Below, one piece after another: positions 49,461-61,021 of a DNA stretch of 64,000 nt. The DNA is taken from assembly GCA_016584495.1 (NCBI GenBank), contig WAID01000015.1, positions 1,364,501 to 1,428,500 of the forward strand, written 5' to 3'. The position numbers were made by a program, and so were the translations under genes. How positions within the stretch are numbered: the first letter of the stretch is position 1; the number at the start of each line of letters is the position of its first letter. This DNA is from Celoporthe dispersa (taxonomy: Eukaryota > Ascomycota > Sordariomycetes > Diaporthales > Cryphonectriaceae). The notes under the pieces were generated by a model. That model did not search any database and was not told the DNA's origin. It saw only the letters and a program-made list of their open reading frames with translations.

Positions 49461-49975
49461 TCAAAGGGCTTTCAAAACCAACTCAATGATGTCGAAGAAG
49501 CCCTCGCGGCTTTCCGAATCGAATTTCTGCAGGCCGAGGCCTAGTATCAACGTCCTTCGATCGTCTGGATTCCTCAGTGCGAGATGGCTAGCGATCTGGG
49601 CGGCGTACAGCTGGCCAACAGTCTCTCTGTCCGAACCGCCACCACCAACAAGGGTCTTGGGTTCCAGGTGGACTGATGGAAGGAGCGACAAATCAGCGCG
49701 GGGGAGAGCCATGTCTACCAGAGCAGGTGAGGGAGCTGAGAGGGGCACTTGGACCTGAGGGTGTCCTGTTAATATTTGCATTCTCCTTGTAATAGTGTGT
49801 CTGGTAGAGTGTGAATACATACCCATTGTGCGAGGCGTCCGTCTTGGGATATCGTAATCACGACCTTGTCGGCAAAGTTGACGCATGAGACTTCTGTTGG
49901 GATGCCGTTGACCTGTCCCTTTGCCTGTTGGGATGGAGCTGGAAATGACTCCTCTCTGACATCATCTGTCGCCAT
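49461..49975 (-). CDS. Proteasome assembly chaperone 3 (PAC3/Pba3-like)
   Basis: Two exons, 49975-49823 and 49754-49461 (intron 49755-49822, GTATGT..CAG), 148 residues. Pac3 with Pac4 guides assembly of the 20S proteasome alpha ring. The layout matches the family: NGIPTEVSCVNFADKVVITI, SQDGRLAQWVQVPLSAPSPA, LEPKTLVGGGGSDRETVGQL, YAAQIASHLALRNPDDRRTL and ILGLGLQKFD. These align by eye with the PSMG3 pattern of GVPT..C..F then LLG..EP...A..L. The ATG at 49975 is chosen; an in-frame one 17 codons upstream adds no conserved residues. No frame breaks. Confidence 0.75.
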
Positions 49976-50639
49976 TTCAATGACGGTTGCGATTTGAATA
50001 GATCTTGAGTTGTGCGATAGGTCCAAATAGTTGTTATGAGAGGCAGGATACGCTCGTCCAAACGCTTGACTCTGTGTGCTGGCATGTAGTAGAGAAAGAG
50101 ACGGCGAGTTCTATTGAAGGCTTGAGTTAGACAGCCGTTGTCACGCGGCTCAGGCTCATGGACAGCGGATCCCTGCCACAGAAGGACCCCACTGCAGGGC
50201 GGCTGTACTGAGTGGACGGTAAGCATTACGACTTGAGATGTACTCAAACAAAAGCTGCAGTTTTCATGTTCTCAGCGTCTCGAGGCTACTGTAGCTTTGG
50301 GATAACTCTTGATATAAGCAAGAGGAAATTTTGTTTCACAATAAACCGACCTGAAGTCTGTTCTCTTGGCCATCTTTTTCTTGAATCCTGCTTCACGATC
50401 TGGCACATCGCATGGAGGTCTTATCGATAATCTTGACCCCACTAAAAAGTTCGCTCCCGTCACCTCACTGCCCCCTATCAGACCAACCATTCAATCTCAC
50501 TTTGACATTTGCCCTCACATCCCATCAAATCTAACAAAACTCATCTCCCTTCAAGGTGGCCCCCTCACTGATCGTGTGATAAACGAGACTTGGCTGTCGG
50601 CGAGTTCCTCTTCGGGCTCGTGGCGCCCTGACTATCATC
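49976..50639. other. Divergent promoter, 0.66 kb
   Basis: Between the PAC3-like gene and DHR1. No gene; leader-like CT-rich sequence (50440-50560) precedes DHR1. Confidence 0.5.
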
Positions 50640-53600
50640 ATGCCCAAGTTTGTCCCCCGGCAGAGGAAGCAGAAGCACCGAAACTTGGCACGAGACCAGG
50701 GCCGACAGCAAAATGGGCCAAAAGACCTTTCAAATGCCCAGGAGATCCTCCCGGAGCATATTAGAGAGAGGGAGGAGCAGAGAGCACGTATGCGCGAGGA
50801 GCTGAAGAACCAGGGCATCAAGGTCAGCAGCAAGAAGGCAAAGCGTCTCGACAAGTACATCGACAACAAGCTCAAGAAGGATGAGACCCGCCAACTCCTG
50901 GCGAAGCTGGCCGAGAACCAGGTCGACACAAGTCTTTTTGCTAGCAGCCGGGCCCTCGGTCACAATCGTGAGACGAAGAGAGAGGCCCTGTCACGTGCGC
51001 TAAAGGAGAGAGAGGCCGGCATCGACACGGAGGAGAACGAGAAGATCCTCTTTGAGGAACGAGAGACACCCAAGGAGCCAGAGGCATACCTGTCAGGAGA
51101 GTATTCTGGACGTGAGGATGTAGTAGCGCAGGCCACATCGTCCACATCAGCGAAAGCAGACCAGAGGCCTGAGCAGGAGACAGGACCCGGAAGTCCAGCG
51201 CACAATGTCTCGACATCAGGAGCCGTCGGGTCTGGTCTCAAGCGGCCACTTGAGCTCGGCGATGACGGTCGACCGAAGCTTGCCAAGAGGCAGAGAAGAG
51301 GGGGTGTGAAGTCCAAAACCGCTTTAGTCCAACCGGAGCCAGTGAAAGTCCACATTGGTACCGAGGACGAGTGGGCCGGGTTTAGTGGCGATGAATCCGG
51401 TACGGGATCGGAGGGAGCCAGCGACATTTCGGAGAACGAGAGCAGTGAAAGTGATTCGGAAGCTGCTTCGGAAGAGGGCGTGTCAGATTCAGACGATGAT
51501 GATGCTGGCGACAACGACGAGGGTTCGTCATCAGGCGACCAGGAAAGCGAGAACTCGGACGATGAGGATCCCACAGACCAGAAACGCCCTTCGGCGTTCA
51601 AAGCCTGGGCCCATCAGCAGCGGAATGAGGCTCTGGGATACGAGCCGGTCGGATCTGGGTCTCAGCTCCTGGACATTCCGAAACTCGCAAATTTCAACCC
51701 ACGCCCCATGGAGCAGGATCCCCTGCCCCTCGAGTTGCAGCCAACGAAAGACACCGACAGGAAAGCCCACAGCGTTCATGTCACACGGCCAGATGAGATA
51801 CAAGAAGCCCGCTTGAAGCTTCCCGTCGTGGCAGAGGAGCAGAAGATCATGGAGGCCATACACAACAACGACATCGTGGTGGTGTGTGGTGCCACAGGAT
51901 CCGGCAAGACGACGCAGGTGCCTCAGTTCCTCTTCGAGTCAGGGTATGGGTCTCCTTCTGGACCGACACCCGGGATGATTGGAGTCACCCAGCCCCGAAG
52001 GGTCGCTGCTGTGAGTATGTCGAAGCGAGTGGGCCAGGAGCTTGGCGACAACGGCGGCAAGGTAGCCTACCAAATCAGATTCGAGGGAACAGTGAACCCC
52101 GACACGGCTGTCAAGTTCATGACAGATGGTGTCTTGCTTCGAGAGGTGGCGCAAGACATTACCTTGAAGAAATATTCTGCTATCATCGTGGACGAGGCTC
52201 ATGAGAGAAGCGTCAATACGGACATCCTGGTCGGCATGCTCAGCAGAGTGGTGAAACTACGAAGCGACTTGGCGAAAGAGGACCCGACTATCAGGCCCCT
52301 AAAGCTCATCATCATGTCTGCCACTCTACGGATCGAGGATATGACGCAGAATCCGAGACTATTCAAGACACCACCCCCTGTGCTGGAAGTGGAGGGCCGG
52401 CAGTACCCAGTCACAGTCCACTTCTCAAGAAGGACGCACCACGACTATGTCGAGGAAGCATTCAAGAAGATCAGTCGAGGGCATAGAAAACTTCCACCGG
52501 GCGGGATCCTCGTCTTCATGACAGGCCAGAACGAGATCGTACAGCTGAGCAAGAAACTCAAAAAGGCCTTCATGGGTATGGACTCCGGCACCAGTATCAA
52601 GGTCAGGATCCCGGCCAGTGAAGCGCCTGTGGAGGCAGAGGATATAGACTTTGGCGATGTGGAAGATGACGGCGCGGATGACTACAACGAAGATGTGTCT
52701 AGCGATGAGGGAGAGGATGATGAGGCTGAGTTCTCCATCCCCGAAGAGGAAGGAGAAGCAGGGACCGGGCCTTCTCGGCTGCACATCCTGCCACTCTACT
52801 CACTCCTGCCAACCAAGGAGCAGATGCGCGTCTTTGAGCCGCCACCAGAGGGATCCCGCCTCGTTGTTCTGGCTACCAACGTCGCCGAGACAAGTCTTAC
52901 CATCCCGGGCATCCGATACGTCTTTGACTGTGGCCGGTCGAAAGAGAGGAAGTACAACCGTCTTAACGGTGTGCAGAGTTTCGAGGTCGGATGGATCAGC
53001 AAGGCTAGTGCGAGCCAGAGATCTGGTCGCGCTGGTCGAACAGGGCCTGGCCATTGCTACCGGCTCTACTCTTCGGCGGTCTACGAGAGGGACTTTCAGG
53101 AATTCTCTGACCCAGAGCTGTTGCGCATGCCCATCGAGGGAGTGGTCTTGCAGCTCAAGGCCATGAACCTACAGCACGTGGTCAACTTTCCCTTCCCAAC
53201 ACCACCGGACAGACAGAGTCTTGTCAAGGCCGAGAGGCTATTAACCTATCTGTCAGCTATCAAGGAGGGCGGGCAGGTGACAGCCTTTGGGAAAACCATG
53301 TCGATTTTCCCCCTGTCACCGCGCTTTGCCCGTATCCTCCTTGTGGGCCATCTGCATGGCTGTCTTCCATATGTGATCACTATGGTCTCAGGTCTCTCGG
53401 CGGGTGAGGTCTTCCTGCAAGAGTCTCAGGCGATACCACAGTTGGCCACAAGAGACGACGGGGATGACGAGGAGGAGGAGGAGGAGGAGGAGGAGGAGGA
53501 GGTCATTCGCACAACCGCGGATGTCATCGCCGAAGACCGTCGGGCCAACATCCGGCGCGCCTACAACGCAGTGCACAAGAACTTCTGCTCCCTTGACGAC

Positions 53601-54356
53601 ACGTCCGATGCGATGAAGTTGTTACAGGTTGTTGGTGAGTTCGCTCACGAGCCCACCGAGGCGTGGTGTGAGTCTCATTTCGTCCGGTATAAAACTCTCA
53701 AGGAGACACAGCAGCTCCGCCAACAGCTCACGGAGCTGCTCCGCACCCACATCCCCTCCTTCGCCAGCCTCAGCTACCAGGAGAAACTCGACCGCCCCAC
53801 ACAGAAACAAGTCACCGCCCTGAAACAGATGGCGGCGGCAGGCTTCGTCGACCAGGTCGCCATCCGCGCCGACAAAGCCCCGACGCCCCTCGAGACAGGG
53901 CACCGTAAGCCACGGCGCGCGATCGACGTGCCGTATCTTCCCCCTCACCCCGCTCGACGTGCCCTCCACGGCCGACCCAAGTGAGCGCGCCGTGTATATC
54001 CACCCCTCGTCCCCGCTGGCACACCTCAGTCCCGCTGAGTGTCCTGAGTTCATCGTGTATGCATACCTACAGCGAGGCCAGGCCGGCGGGGCACAGGGGG
54101 AGAAGAAGCCAAGACAGGATGCACGCCCTGACGGACGTTACAGGCGGGCAGATCGCGGCGCTGGCCAAGGAGTACGCCGTTGATCAGCTACGGGAAGCCG
54201 ATCAAAGAGGTCAAGACGAGTGAGGACGGGAAGGTGAGGGAGGTCTGGGTTGTGCCTTATCTGCGGGCAGAAGGCACCGGAGGCATGGGATGGCCGCTGC
54301 CAGCCAAGAAGATCAAGCAGAGACGGGTTGCAGGCACAGGATGGGTGGTGGAGTAA
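50640..54356 (+). CDS. DHR1: DEAH-box RNA helicase Dhr1/Ecm16 (about three apparent frameshifts near the 3' end)
   Basis: Nucleolar helicase that removes U3 snoRNA during 18S rRNA maturation. Intronless. The basic N-terminus (MPKFVPRQRKQKHRNLARD) is followed by acidic Ser/Asp/Glu stretches. Helicase motifs: GATGSGKTTQVPQFL (I), TQPRRVAAVSMSKRV (Ia), IIVDEAHERSVNTD (II, DEAH), MSATLRIEDM (III), FMTGQNEIVQLSKKL, LVVLATNVAETSLTIPGIRY (V) and SQRSGRAGRTGPG (VI). Then the ratchet/OB-fold region (DVIAEDRRANIRRAYNAVHK). A (GAG)n tract at 53469-53502 codes a glutamate run. Homology continues through breaks near 53940-53944 (VPYLP/LTPLDVPS), 54117-54118 (KKPRQ/MHALTDVTG) and 54177-54181 (AKEYA/LISYGKPIKEV), ending VAGTGWVVE. 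About 1,239 residues; yeast Dhr1 is of similar length. Confidence 0.92.
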
Positions 54357-55473
54357 ATTTGATCAATTTGGTGATGGTAGATCACAGGGGATCAGATACT
54401 GGAGGATTTCCTCTCATCCTCAGCATGGAATTGAATGCACACAAAGCAGAGCATGTTCTGTCGGTTCATCAGGAGGGCTTCTGTGGCTAGCATCTGCTGC
54501 TGTTCACCCTGCTTCTCTTTATCCAGGACCTAGGCTCCCTTTCCTATAGGCAGTGTATTGCAAAGGCTTAACTAAGCTGGAACCTTGTGAAAGACCTTCG
54601 TTCTGAATGCCTAGGATAGCTTGAACAGCCCTTTCGCTCCTGTGAGAAAGGCGCCCTTTGACATTGTTCACTAAGATCCGCAAAGAACACTACCTGAAAA
54701 GCGGAGGCTGGTGTCGCGAGATCACGTGAGTAATCCCCATTTATTCACCCCAATAACAACCCAAGCTCCCGGTGAATCAGGATACCGCTAGCCCAATTAG
54801 GTTAGTTCATAAGCAATGACCAGCTCATATCTTGGTCTTGGCCTGAGGCCACTCAATCGTTGAACAATCCATCGACCTCCACCATTCGTGAAGCCCCTAC
54901 GGTGCCTTCTGCACAACAACTCCGAAACTTCTCAGCACACACACACGCATGGTTAGTTCAAAGGTGTCCTCTTTCCAGGGACTGCCGCACCGCCCGCCCA
55001 ACCTGATCTGCAACACACGCGTTATCCGCCACCGAGGCCAGGAAATGCCGACTCCTACCCTCTCGTCCACGGGCAGAGGAAGGACCGGGGCCTCGGAGGA
55101 GAGATTCGTCCTGGAGGCGCTGCATGACAACTTGCTCTGTAGCCGCCGACAGAGGTCCACGAGCGTGCATGATACCTGCTCTGCCGCGCGTCTGGTGCTC
55201 GATTCTCTGCGCATCGTCGATACCTGTGCTTTGCCTGATCTGGCTGCGCTGTGGCGGTGGGGACTTCGGGTCACGATAGTTCTTCCTCCTCTGCCGCACG
55301 ATCTGCGCCGTGTCTTCGCATCGGCCCGGAGTCAAGGCTGCTCCGCTATTCCAAGCCTGGGAGGGTGGGAATCCTGCTCGTGGGAGACCATGGGCAGGGG
55401 GATACGTCTACATCTGCTTTCCATATGTAGTAATTTAGTCCAATATGGTATGCTAATGAACGCCAGTTTCCAG
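54357..55473. other. Intergenic, 1.1 kb
   Basis: No gene accepted. A plus-strand frame from 54949 runs into the next gene, but its first 175 residues look non-conserved, and a TTTCCAG just before 55474 suggests either leader sequence or an upstream intron. Confidence 0.45.
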
Positions 55474-56720
55474 ATGTCATCTCCCTTCGATGGGGATGCA
55501 AGTCTAGCGTCTCCTGGAATGCCGAATAATGTCACCAGAGTATTCAAGGTTCCTGCGGCTATCTCCTGGACAGACGACGATAACCGCCCCGCGTTCCTCA
55601 TCCACGACCCTGTAAACCACGACCATGTCACGCTTGACATCCATGTCGACCATGATTCCCACACTGCCTTTTTCAAGATCATAGCCAACGTTGCTTACAA
55701 GGGGAAACGCAACAAGTCGAATGTGTACCTGTTCATACACCCCGAACGCATCCAAACACTTGCTTCTGTAGACGACGATGACTCTGCGGCGGCCCGACTC
55801 GGGATGAGTGCACACTCATTGCAGTTCACCCTCAACACGCCTCCGTCTCTCGTGGTGCCAAATGGGTCATGGATCCCCCAGAAATGAGGCTCAGTCCATC
55901 ATCTCCTCATTGCGTGCCTTAGCAGGGATGAACAGCTTTCGCGTCGCCTTTCCTACCAGATCGTTATCTCTAGATCGTCTGGCTACGTTGTGTCAGGGAG
56001 GCATCCACCAGTGGCTACTTGAAAACCATGTCAGATGTGGCCAACATGGCGAAGCTGTACGGTGGTCAGGGTGGCAGGGTCATGGAATGCGGTGATAATG
56101 CCAGAGTGTCAGAGCCCTATTCGCCTGGGCACGCCAAGGAGACTGTTTTAGAGGAATGCCAGACTTTCGAGAGCCCGCCGTCGTACGAGGAGCCGGGCCT
56201 GAGTGCATCTCACCCACCAGGCGTCAAGAAGCGCCGCCGCCTTGATTCCGACACCGCTGGAAGTGCAAATCTAGAGATGTCCCTCGAGGATATCTGCAGG
56301 AACGGCTTCATGGAGATGGGACGTCGCTTTGACCGGATCGAAAAGTCACTGAGTGACCTCAGTTCTCGGCTGGATCGGGTGGAACAACTCGTCAAGGAAA
56401 CTCATCTGGGGGAGCCGAGGTCGCAGAGGCAGGAGGACCAACAACAACACAGTCTTGACGAACGCATCGAGGGTGTGGAAGGACGGGTGGCGGACGTGGA
56501 GACGAGGCTAGAGGTCGGCCTCCATGACCTGGCACAGGATGTTGAGAACCAGCTATACGATGTGCGACACGAGTTCAACGACACCATCTCAGTTCGTATC
56601 GAAGACGAGATTGGCGTTGCACAGAGCCAATTGGAGGATTTCGTCAAGGATGAGCTTCGCAATGTTGCTTCAGATGTGGAAGAGTCGGTCAAAGAGACGT
56701 TGAGAGATGCGTTGGCCTAG
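55474..56720 (+). CDS. Uncharacterised fungal protein: N-terminal beta-type domain plus coiled coil (two apparent frameshifts)
   Basis: I recognise the pattern of a fungal family without a name. The N-terminal part is MPNNVTRVFKVPAAISWTDD, NRPAFLIHDPVNHDHVTLDI, AFFKIIANVAYKGKRNKSNV and YLFIHPERIQTL. Then come AQSIISSLRALAGMNSFRVA and GYLKTMSDVANMAKLYGGQ. A basic NLS-like patch follows (GVKKRRRLDSD). The C-terminal ~150 residues are heptad-like (FDRIEKSLSDLSSRLDRVEQ, DERIEGVEGRVADVETRLEV, DLAQDVENQLYDVRHEFND). Extra single bases are inferred at 55882-55884 (A run, WIPQ/NEAQSI) and 55996-55998 (G run, ATLCQ/EASTSG), because homology-like text continues directly across both. About 414 residues. 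Nuclear location is inferred; function unknown. Confidence 0.65.
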
Positions 56721-57817
56721 GATTCCAGCGCATACCCCGGCCGAACGGTTCAAGTGGTTGGAGGTACGTGGTGTTGTTGTGGCTTGTTGGCTCGCCATGA
56801 CCTAATACAAATGGTGGACAAGCGGAGAGAGTCTGCAGCTAGCTGCCTTGCACCAAGGCCCTGCTGATGCGTCACCAAAACCGACAGCACCTGGCGGTGT
56901 GCCTTGATAAGACTGAACGTTGTGACCGCAATCGACCGGGTGGGTGGCGGAGTTGGAAGCCCCACCACTTCTTTCAAGTGAAAGCTGTGCGGGGCTCCTG
57001 TTCGACTCCCACCCTGTGTCCCCAAAACTCAGCAAAATCCCCGCGGGGGTTTTTCTGACCTGCTGTGCCTCGGGCATGGCAGGTGTCTTTTGCCAGTCTC
57101 GGTGTCTCTGTTTTTGCTACATGGCTTGCCAGTGGGAATACAAGGCATCGGAGCTCCCAGAGCATAACATGCATAGACAGCAAATCTACAGCAGTCTACT
57201 TTACACCGAAGGCAATTTTTTGCCTTTTTTTTTTTTTTTCAAAGCAAGAAAAGCCACCGCGTATCACTGTCCTAGAGCGGTGGGCGCAAAGTGCGTTGGC
57301 AATGCAAAGTACAGCCAGATCTCATGATTCGAAGGGGTGACAGACAGTGCAGAATATTAACATTACAAGATCCTGCCTCGGAGAAAACGCGTGATCGATC
57401 CGGCCACAAGAAACAAGTACACACACACATATATACATGCCACTCAGGCCCAGCCTTGAGCGAAATTCACGTTCCCCAACTAGAACGGCGCACCATCTCC
57501 CAAAGGCCAGTGTGCAGAGTCCATGGAAGGCGCCTTGCCGTGACCTCGCAGAGGCTGCTGTGATTCTTGTGTGGAATCGGTCGAGGGCGTCTTGCCGTGG
57601 CCTCTCAAGAATCGCTGCGGGTCGCGCGTGGACTGGGCAGAGGCGGCCTGCAGATGAACACCCAGCTGTTTTCCTCTCGGGCTCAAGAGGAGCCCTACCA
57701 TTACGGCCCAGGCCACTATCGACCACGTCGTAACCTTGGTCAGCAATTTACAAAAAAAATCTCAGAAAGGGAGGAAGAGAGGGAGAAAAAAGGAGGAGAA
57801 CCAAGGACCAAGAATAC
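56721..57817. other. Intergenic, with a possible downstream exon at 57480-57746
   Basis: Mostly without genes. On the minus strand, 57746-57480 can code a membrane helix (TTWSIVAWAVMVGLLLSPRG) and a tail with two copies of an LRGHGKxPSxDS repeat, ending DGAPF. This may be the second exon of the CxxC gene just upstream (57818-58024), but the phases do not match without a one-base change. Confidence 0.4.
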
Positions 57818-58024
57818 TCACCTCCAGGCCAACGTGGGCCGCGGGATCGTCCCCCTCCCGTTGCACTTCCAGCACACGCGGTTGGTGGTCTTCTGCATCG
57901 TGCCCTGGCAGTACGCACAGCTTCTTGCGCCGATGCCCCTGACATGGGCGCAGCGCGGGCACCTGCGCGACTCCGAGGTCGAACCGCGCCCGGCACAGGG
58001 AGCGCATTTTATGGCTGCTGGCAT
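57818..58024 (-). CDS. Small four-CxxC zinc-binding protein (3' end uncertain)
   Basis: Sixty-eight residues from MPAAIKCAPCAGRGS. Four CxxC pairs, in KCAPCAGRG, RRCPRCAHV, RSCAYCQGT and RVCWKCNGRG, resemble the CxxCxGxG zinc repeats of DnaJ-type proteins, so two Zn2+ sites are likely. No J-domain is present, so it is not a DnaJ itself. At TLAWR a strong donor (AG|GTGAGT) suggests a further exon. Splicing to the acceptor at 57736 gives only a few extra residues (RLRRGR, then stop), while a different phase would add a membrane helix and LRGHGK repeats. Whether the product is soluble or membrane-tethered is therefore open. Confidence 0.55.
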   Translation of the reverse strand: MPAAIKCAPCAGRGSTSESRRCPRCAHVRGIGARSCAYCQGTMQKTTNRVCWKCNGRGTIPRPTLAWR

Positions 58025-59244
58025 GGTTTTCTGCTGGAGGGCATGGAGGCACGTTTTTTTCTCTTTCTGCCTTTGGATTTGGAAGAGACGGCAGGTGGTA
58101 TGAGCTGGGGTTGATCAGGATTTACATAGATGTGTTGTTGGCAGCCGTGAGGGACGCTGGACTGGGTGAGGGAGAGCCTGCTCCTACATACACCTAAAGA
58201 AAGCGGCGACAAGCCCAAAGGCGACGAGAAAAAGATCTCCATGGAGCACTCTTTATAGGTTCTGTAGACGGGGTCACTCGCCCACTGCCAGAGGCCAACA
58301 CGACTGCGACATCATGGCCACGACAAGCCTGAAAGCTGGCCATGATGAGCGGAAACAACGGACCGTCCCATAGAGGGTCGAATCACGAGGAGCTTCTCCT
58401 GAAGAGCCAATCCGGAGCCCGGGTTTATGACCTCCCAGCTTACGTGGAAACTGGGACTGCATGGGACGCTTGTCTGGTAGTGACGACCAGCCGGGCGAGG
58501 GAGGTCTGCAGCCTTGTTGGTCCTCCTATATGTCTCGCATGTTGGCAGATAGAGGCCAGCACTGGGACCTTAAATGTTTCATGGACGTGAGCCCCTTTCG
58601 GAGGCGGTGCAAGGCTGTGGCGTCACCATATGAGACGACTTATTGACAGATGTCGGCGAAGAAGACAGAAAGAGAATTCGCCCGTAGATGAAGCTCATGA
58701 TAATACGATCGTATTCTTTTGCCCTCGAAGACAGCAGTTTCCATAGGCCTGTCATGGTCTAGACTTCGAGATATGAGCGCTGAGGTATCGCATTTCTTGG
58801 TGCGAGTGTTGTCAGCTTCTCGAGCGTTAGGGTGCTGACACGCCTCGAAACGCGCTGTGCATCCGGCTTACCTTCTACCCCAGTTTGACAAAAGTCCCAC
58901 CATCAGATCCCTCCTGCTTCAGACCCGGCCGCGGCCGCGGAGGTGAGTTGGGGTATATGCACATGAAGCTGCGTCGGAATACGACAGGCAATTGAGAATC
59001 AGCCTGTGTTGGGGCGGATTTCGATAGAGTCCTATTTGAGCCGCAGAGTGATCGCATGTATTGGTCGTCACAGTCGCATAAATTCAAGTAGCATAATAGA
59101 TGAACATGAAGATAGTAATTTTGATTCATAGCAACGCATATCTGGCTGGAAAATGAGCGTCCCGTAAGCCAGGGGTATCGTACCAAGTCTTTGTACCATA
59201 ACGCCGAGAAATGTAAGTCAGTCCGGCCCTTCAAGGTAGGCGTT
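58025..59244. other. Intergenic, 1.2 kb
   Basis: No conserved gene found on either strand. Confidence 0.5.
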
Positions 59245-60275
59245 TTAAGATGGCGTGGGCGTCCCTATCGCGGCACCTGCCTTGCTCTTGCGTCTGTTCT
59301 TCGATCCCAAAGCCGACCCGGGCTTTGGGCTCTTGGTCTTTTGATATCCTTCGGAGACGCGACAGCCTCTGCTGCCTGGGCCGTGTTCAGGGGGGCTAGC
59401 ACTGGCGGGGTGATGGTTGGAGCCTGCGTCTGAGGCACAGCCAGCTTGTCCTTGCGCCCTGTATTGGCGAGGTGGAAGTCTCCTGGCTTTCCAGTAATCG
59501 GGATCTCGTCCATGTAGTAACCTCCACAGGCCATGTGTATGTTGAAGGAATCCTCGGCCAATCTTGCATCGAGCTCCGTCTTTGTAGAGACCCTTGAAGC
59601 TGCGGCGGATTGGCCTGCCCTCGCCCCAGATCCATTTGGCACAGGTGTCGCCTCTTTCGGCTCGGCTGTCCCGGCGCGAGGTAGTGTCGGGTTCGCATAG
59701 GAGTGGCCCTGCGCGGGGGTCCACGTCTGTATGCGATTTGCAGCCTCGAAGACATTCCCAATCGCATGTGATATGGTGGCCTGGTACACGCAAGGTCGGT
59801 CAGCCCACTAACCTGGTCATGCGCGCCTGGCGACGGGCAGATCGATGCCTACCAGCTTCGAGCTCATAATGTCCATCAGAGACGGCGCAGGATAGATGTT
59901 CGCGCCCACGACGTAGTACGACGCATGGACCGTCACCTCATCCTCCAGGTTGGCGCCTCTCTTCTTCCTTGTCTGCTTGCGAATCACCCATACGCCAGTC
60001 CCTGTGTCTGGAAGTGTCTCTGCCGGTGACTCGGACACCATGTACTCCAGCCCTGACATGCTCCTCAGGCGGGCCTCAAACTGTGCGCGAGAGGTGACGA
60101 CGGCGGCCATCGCGGGGTTGTACAGCGCCTGGTTCATAATGGTCTTGTTGTTGGACGTGCGCTCACACCAGGGCGAGTCGGCGAAGTAGATGAGGATCGT
60201 GTCATTGTGCAGTGGCCCGTGCTGCATAATGAAGTGTGGGTTGAACCATGATGTCTCGTCGTCATTCGAGTCCAT
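59245..60275 (-). CDS. MED6: Mediator head subunit Med6 (one apparent frameshift)
   Basis: RNA polymerase II Mediator head-module subunit. Two exons, 60275-59853 and 59780-59245 (GTAGGC..CAG). Exon 1 shows the Med6 core: TSWFNPHFIMQHGPLHNDTI, LIYFADSPWCERTSNN, ALYNPAMAAVVTSRAQFEAR, LRSMSGLEYMVSESPAE, TGVWVIRKQTRKKRG, VHASYYVVGANIYPAPSLMD. Exon 2 starts ATISHAIGNVFEAANRIQTW and has SFNIHMACGGYYMDEIPITG, then a Pro/Ala-rich tail. Near 59339-59342 (four T on the plus strand) one base appears to be missing; beyond it the tail reads TKSPKPGSALGSKNRRKSKA to TPTPS. About 319 residues, usual for filamentous fungi. Confidence 0.9.
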
Positions 60276-61021
60276 CTTGGCCAGTCTTCGTGCGGCAGTC
60301 GATGGCGAAGAAGACAGTCTGGGAATCGGTCAAATGGGGCAGCGGTAGAGAAATACAGAGAGGAGGGTGTGAAGTAGTTCGGTAGGTGCGGGTCGCAGTG
60401 CATGGGGCACCCTAGCTGGCAGGTACGCCTGTGCGGTAGGGGATCTATCCAGCCTCACCCACCACCTGTTAGCATTGTTGTGGTGGCCAGTGCGGTGGAC
60501 CTCGGAACATACGTATAGAGTGCAGACGGCCTTTTTGTCGGAACGAAACAGTAGCCCACGGGTACAGTACTACTGGGTACAGGGTAAACAACTGCATCCT
60601 GTCGTTTACCTACCCAGTAGCTGCAACCCCTGTTTAATTTTACAGAACCCCCTGTTCTATTTTACAGCACTGTCTTTCAGCAGCACTTACTATATTATAG
60701 GCTGCTATGCCCACTGATGCAAGCGCTGGAGAATTACTACTAGTAATCTCTCTATCTTCTCTGCTTTGTCCCCTTCTTCTCTTTTTCAAAAGAAAAAAAA
60801 GGAGAGAAAAATCTAATGAGAGAGATAAGACTAAATTTTACTGAATTATAATTAAGATGAGAATAAATCCTCTATTTATTATAATATATATAAATCTAGA
60901 GAGCAAGAGAGGTAAGATAAATATTCAGGCTGAGAGGATCGAAACAGTATAGTAGCTATTATAGGGTAGCCCCACAGATCTATGACAGGGAGTAGTTATT
61001 TCGGCCGGACAACTTAGTATG
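60276..61021. other. AT-rich island edge
   Basis: No gene. It includes an imperfect hairpin (60570-60620) and a strongly AT-rich block (about 60815-60935) unlike the surrounding DNA, perhaps from RIP-type mutation or an old insertion. Confidence 0.55.
60570..60620. repeat. Imperfect inverted repeat
   Basis: CTACTGGGTA..GTAAAC is mirrored by GTTTAC..TACCCAGTAG across a short loop. Short outer matches (CAG/CTG) extend it. It could be a MITE end or simply a structured spacer. Confidence 0.6.

Noticed and set aside
53985..54223. Separate small gene after DHR1
   Set aside because: The text is the continuation of the DHR1 C-terminus in shifted frames.
54949..55473. N-terminal part of the coiled-coil gene
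   Set aside because: The 175 residues lack any conserved look and the family-like sequence begins at 55474; could be leader or an upstream exon.
56938..57014. tRNA gene suggested by a GGGTGGG/CCCACCC acceptor-like pairing
   Set aside because: The T-arm does not pair around TTCGACT and the anticodon loop lacks the expected U33; no credible cloverleaf.
6272..60275. Programmed ribosomal frameshifting as the cause of the many breaks
   Set aside because: Sites share no slippery motif, go in both directions and occur in unrelated genes; homopolymer indels are simpler.
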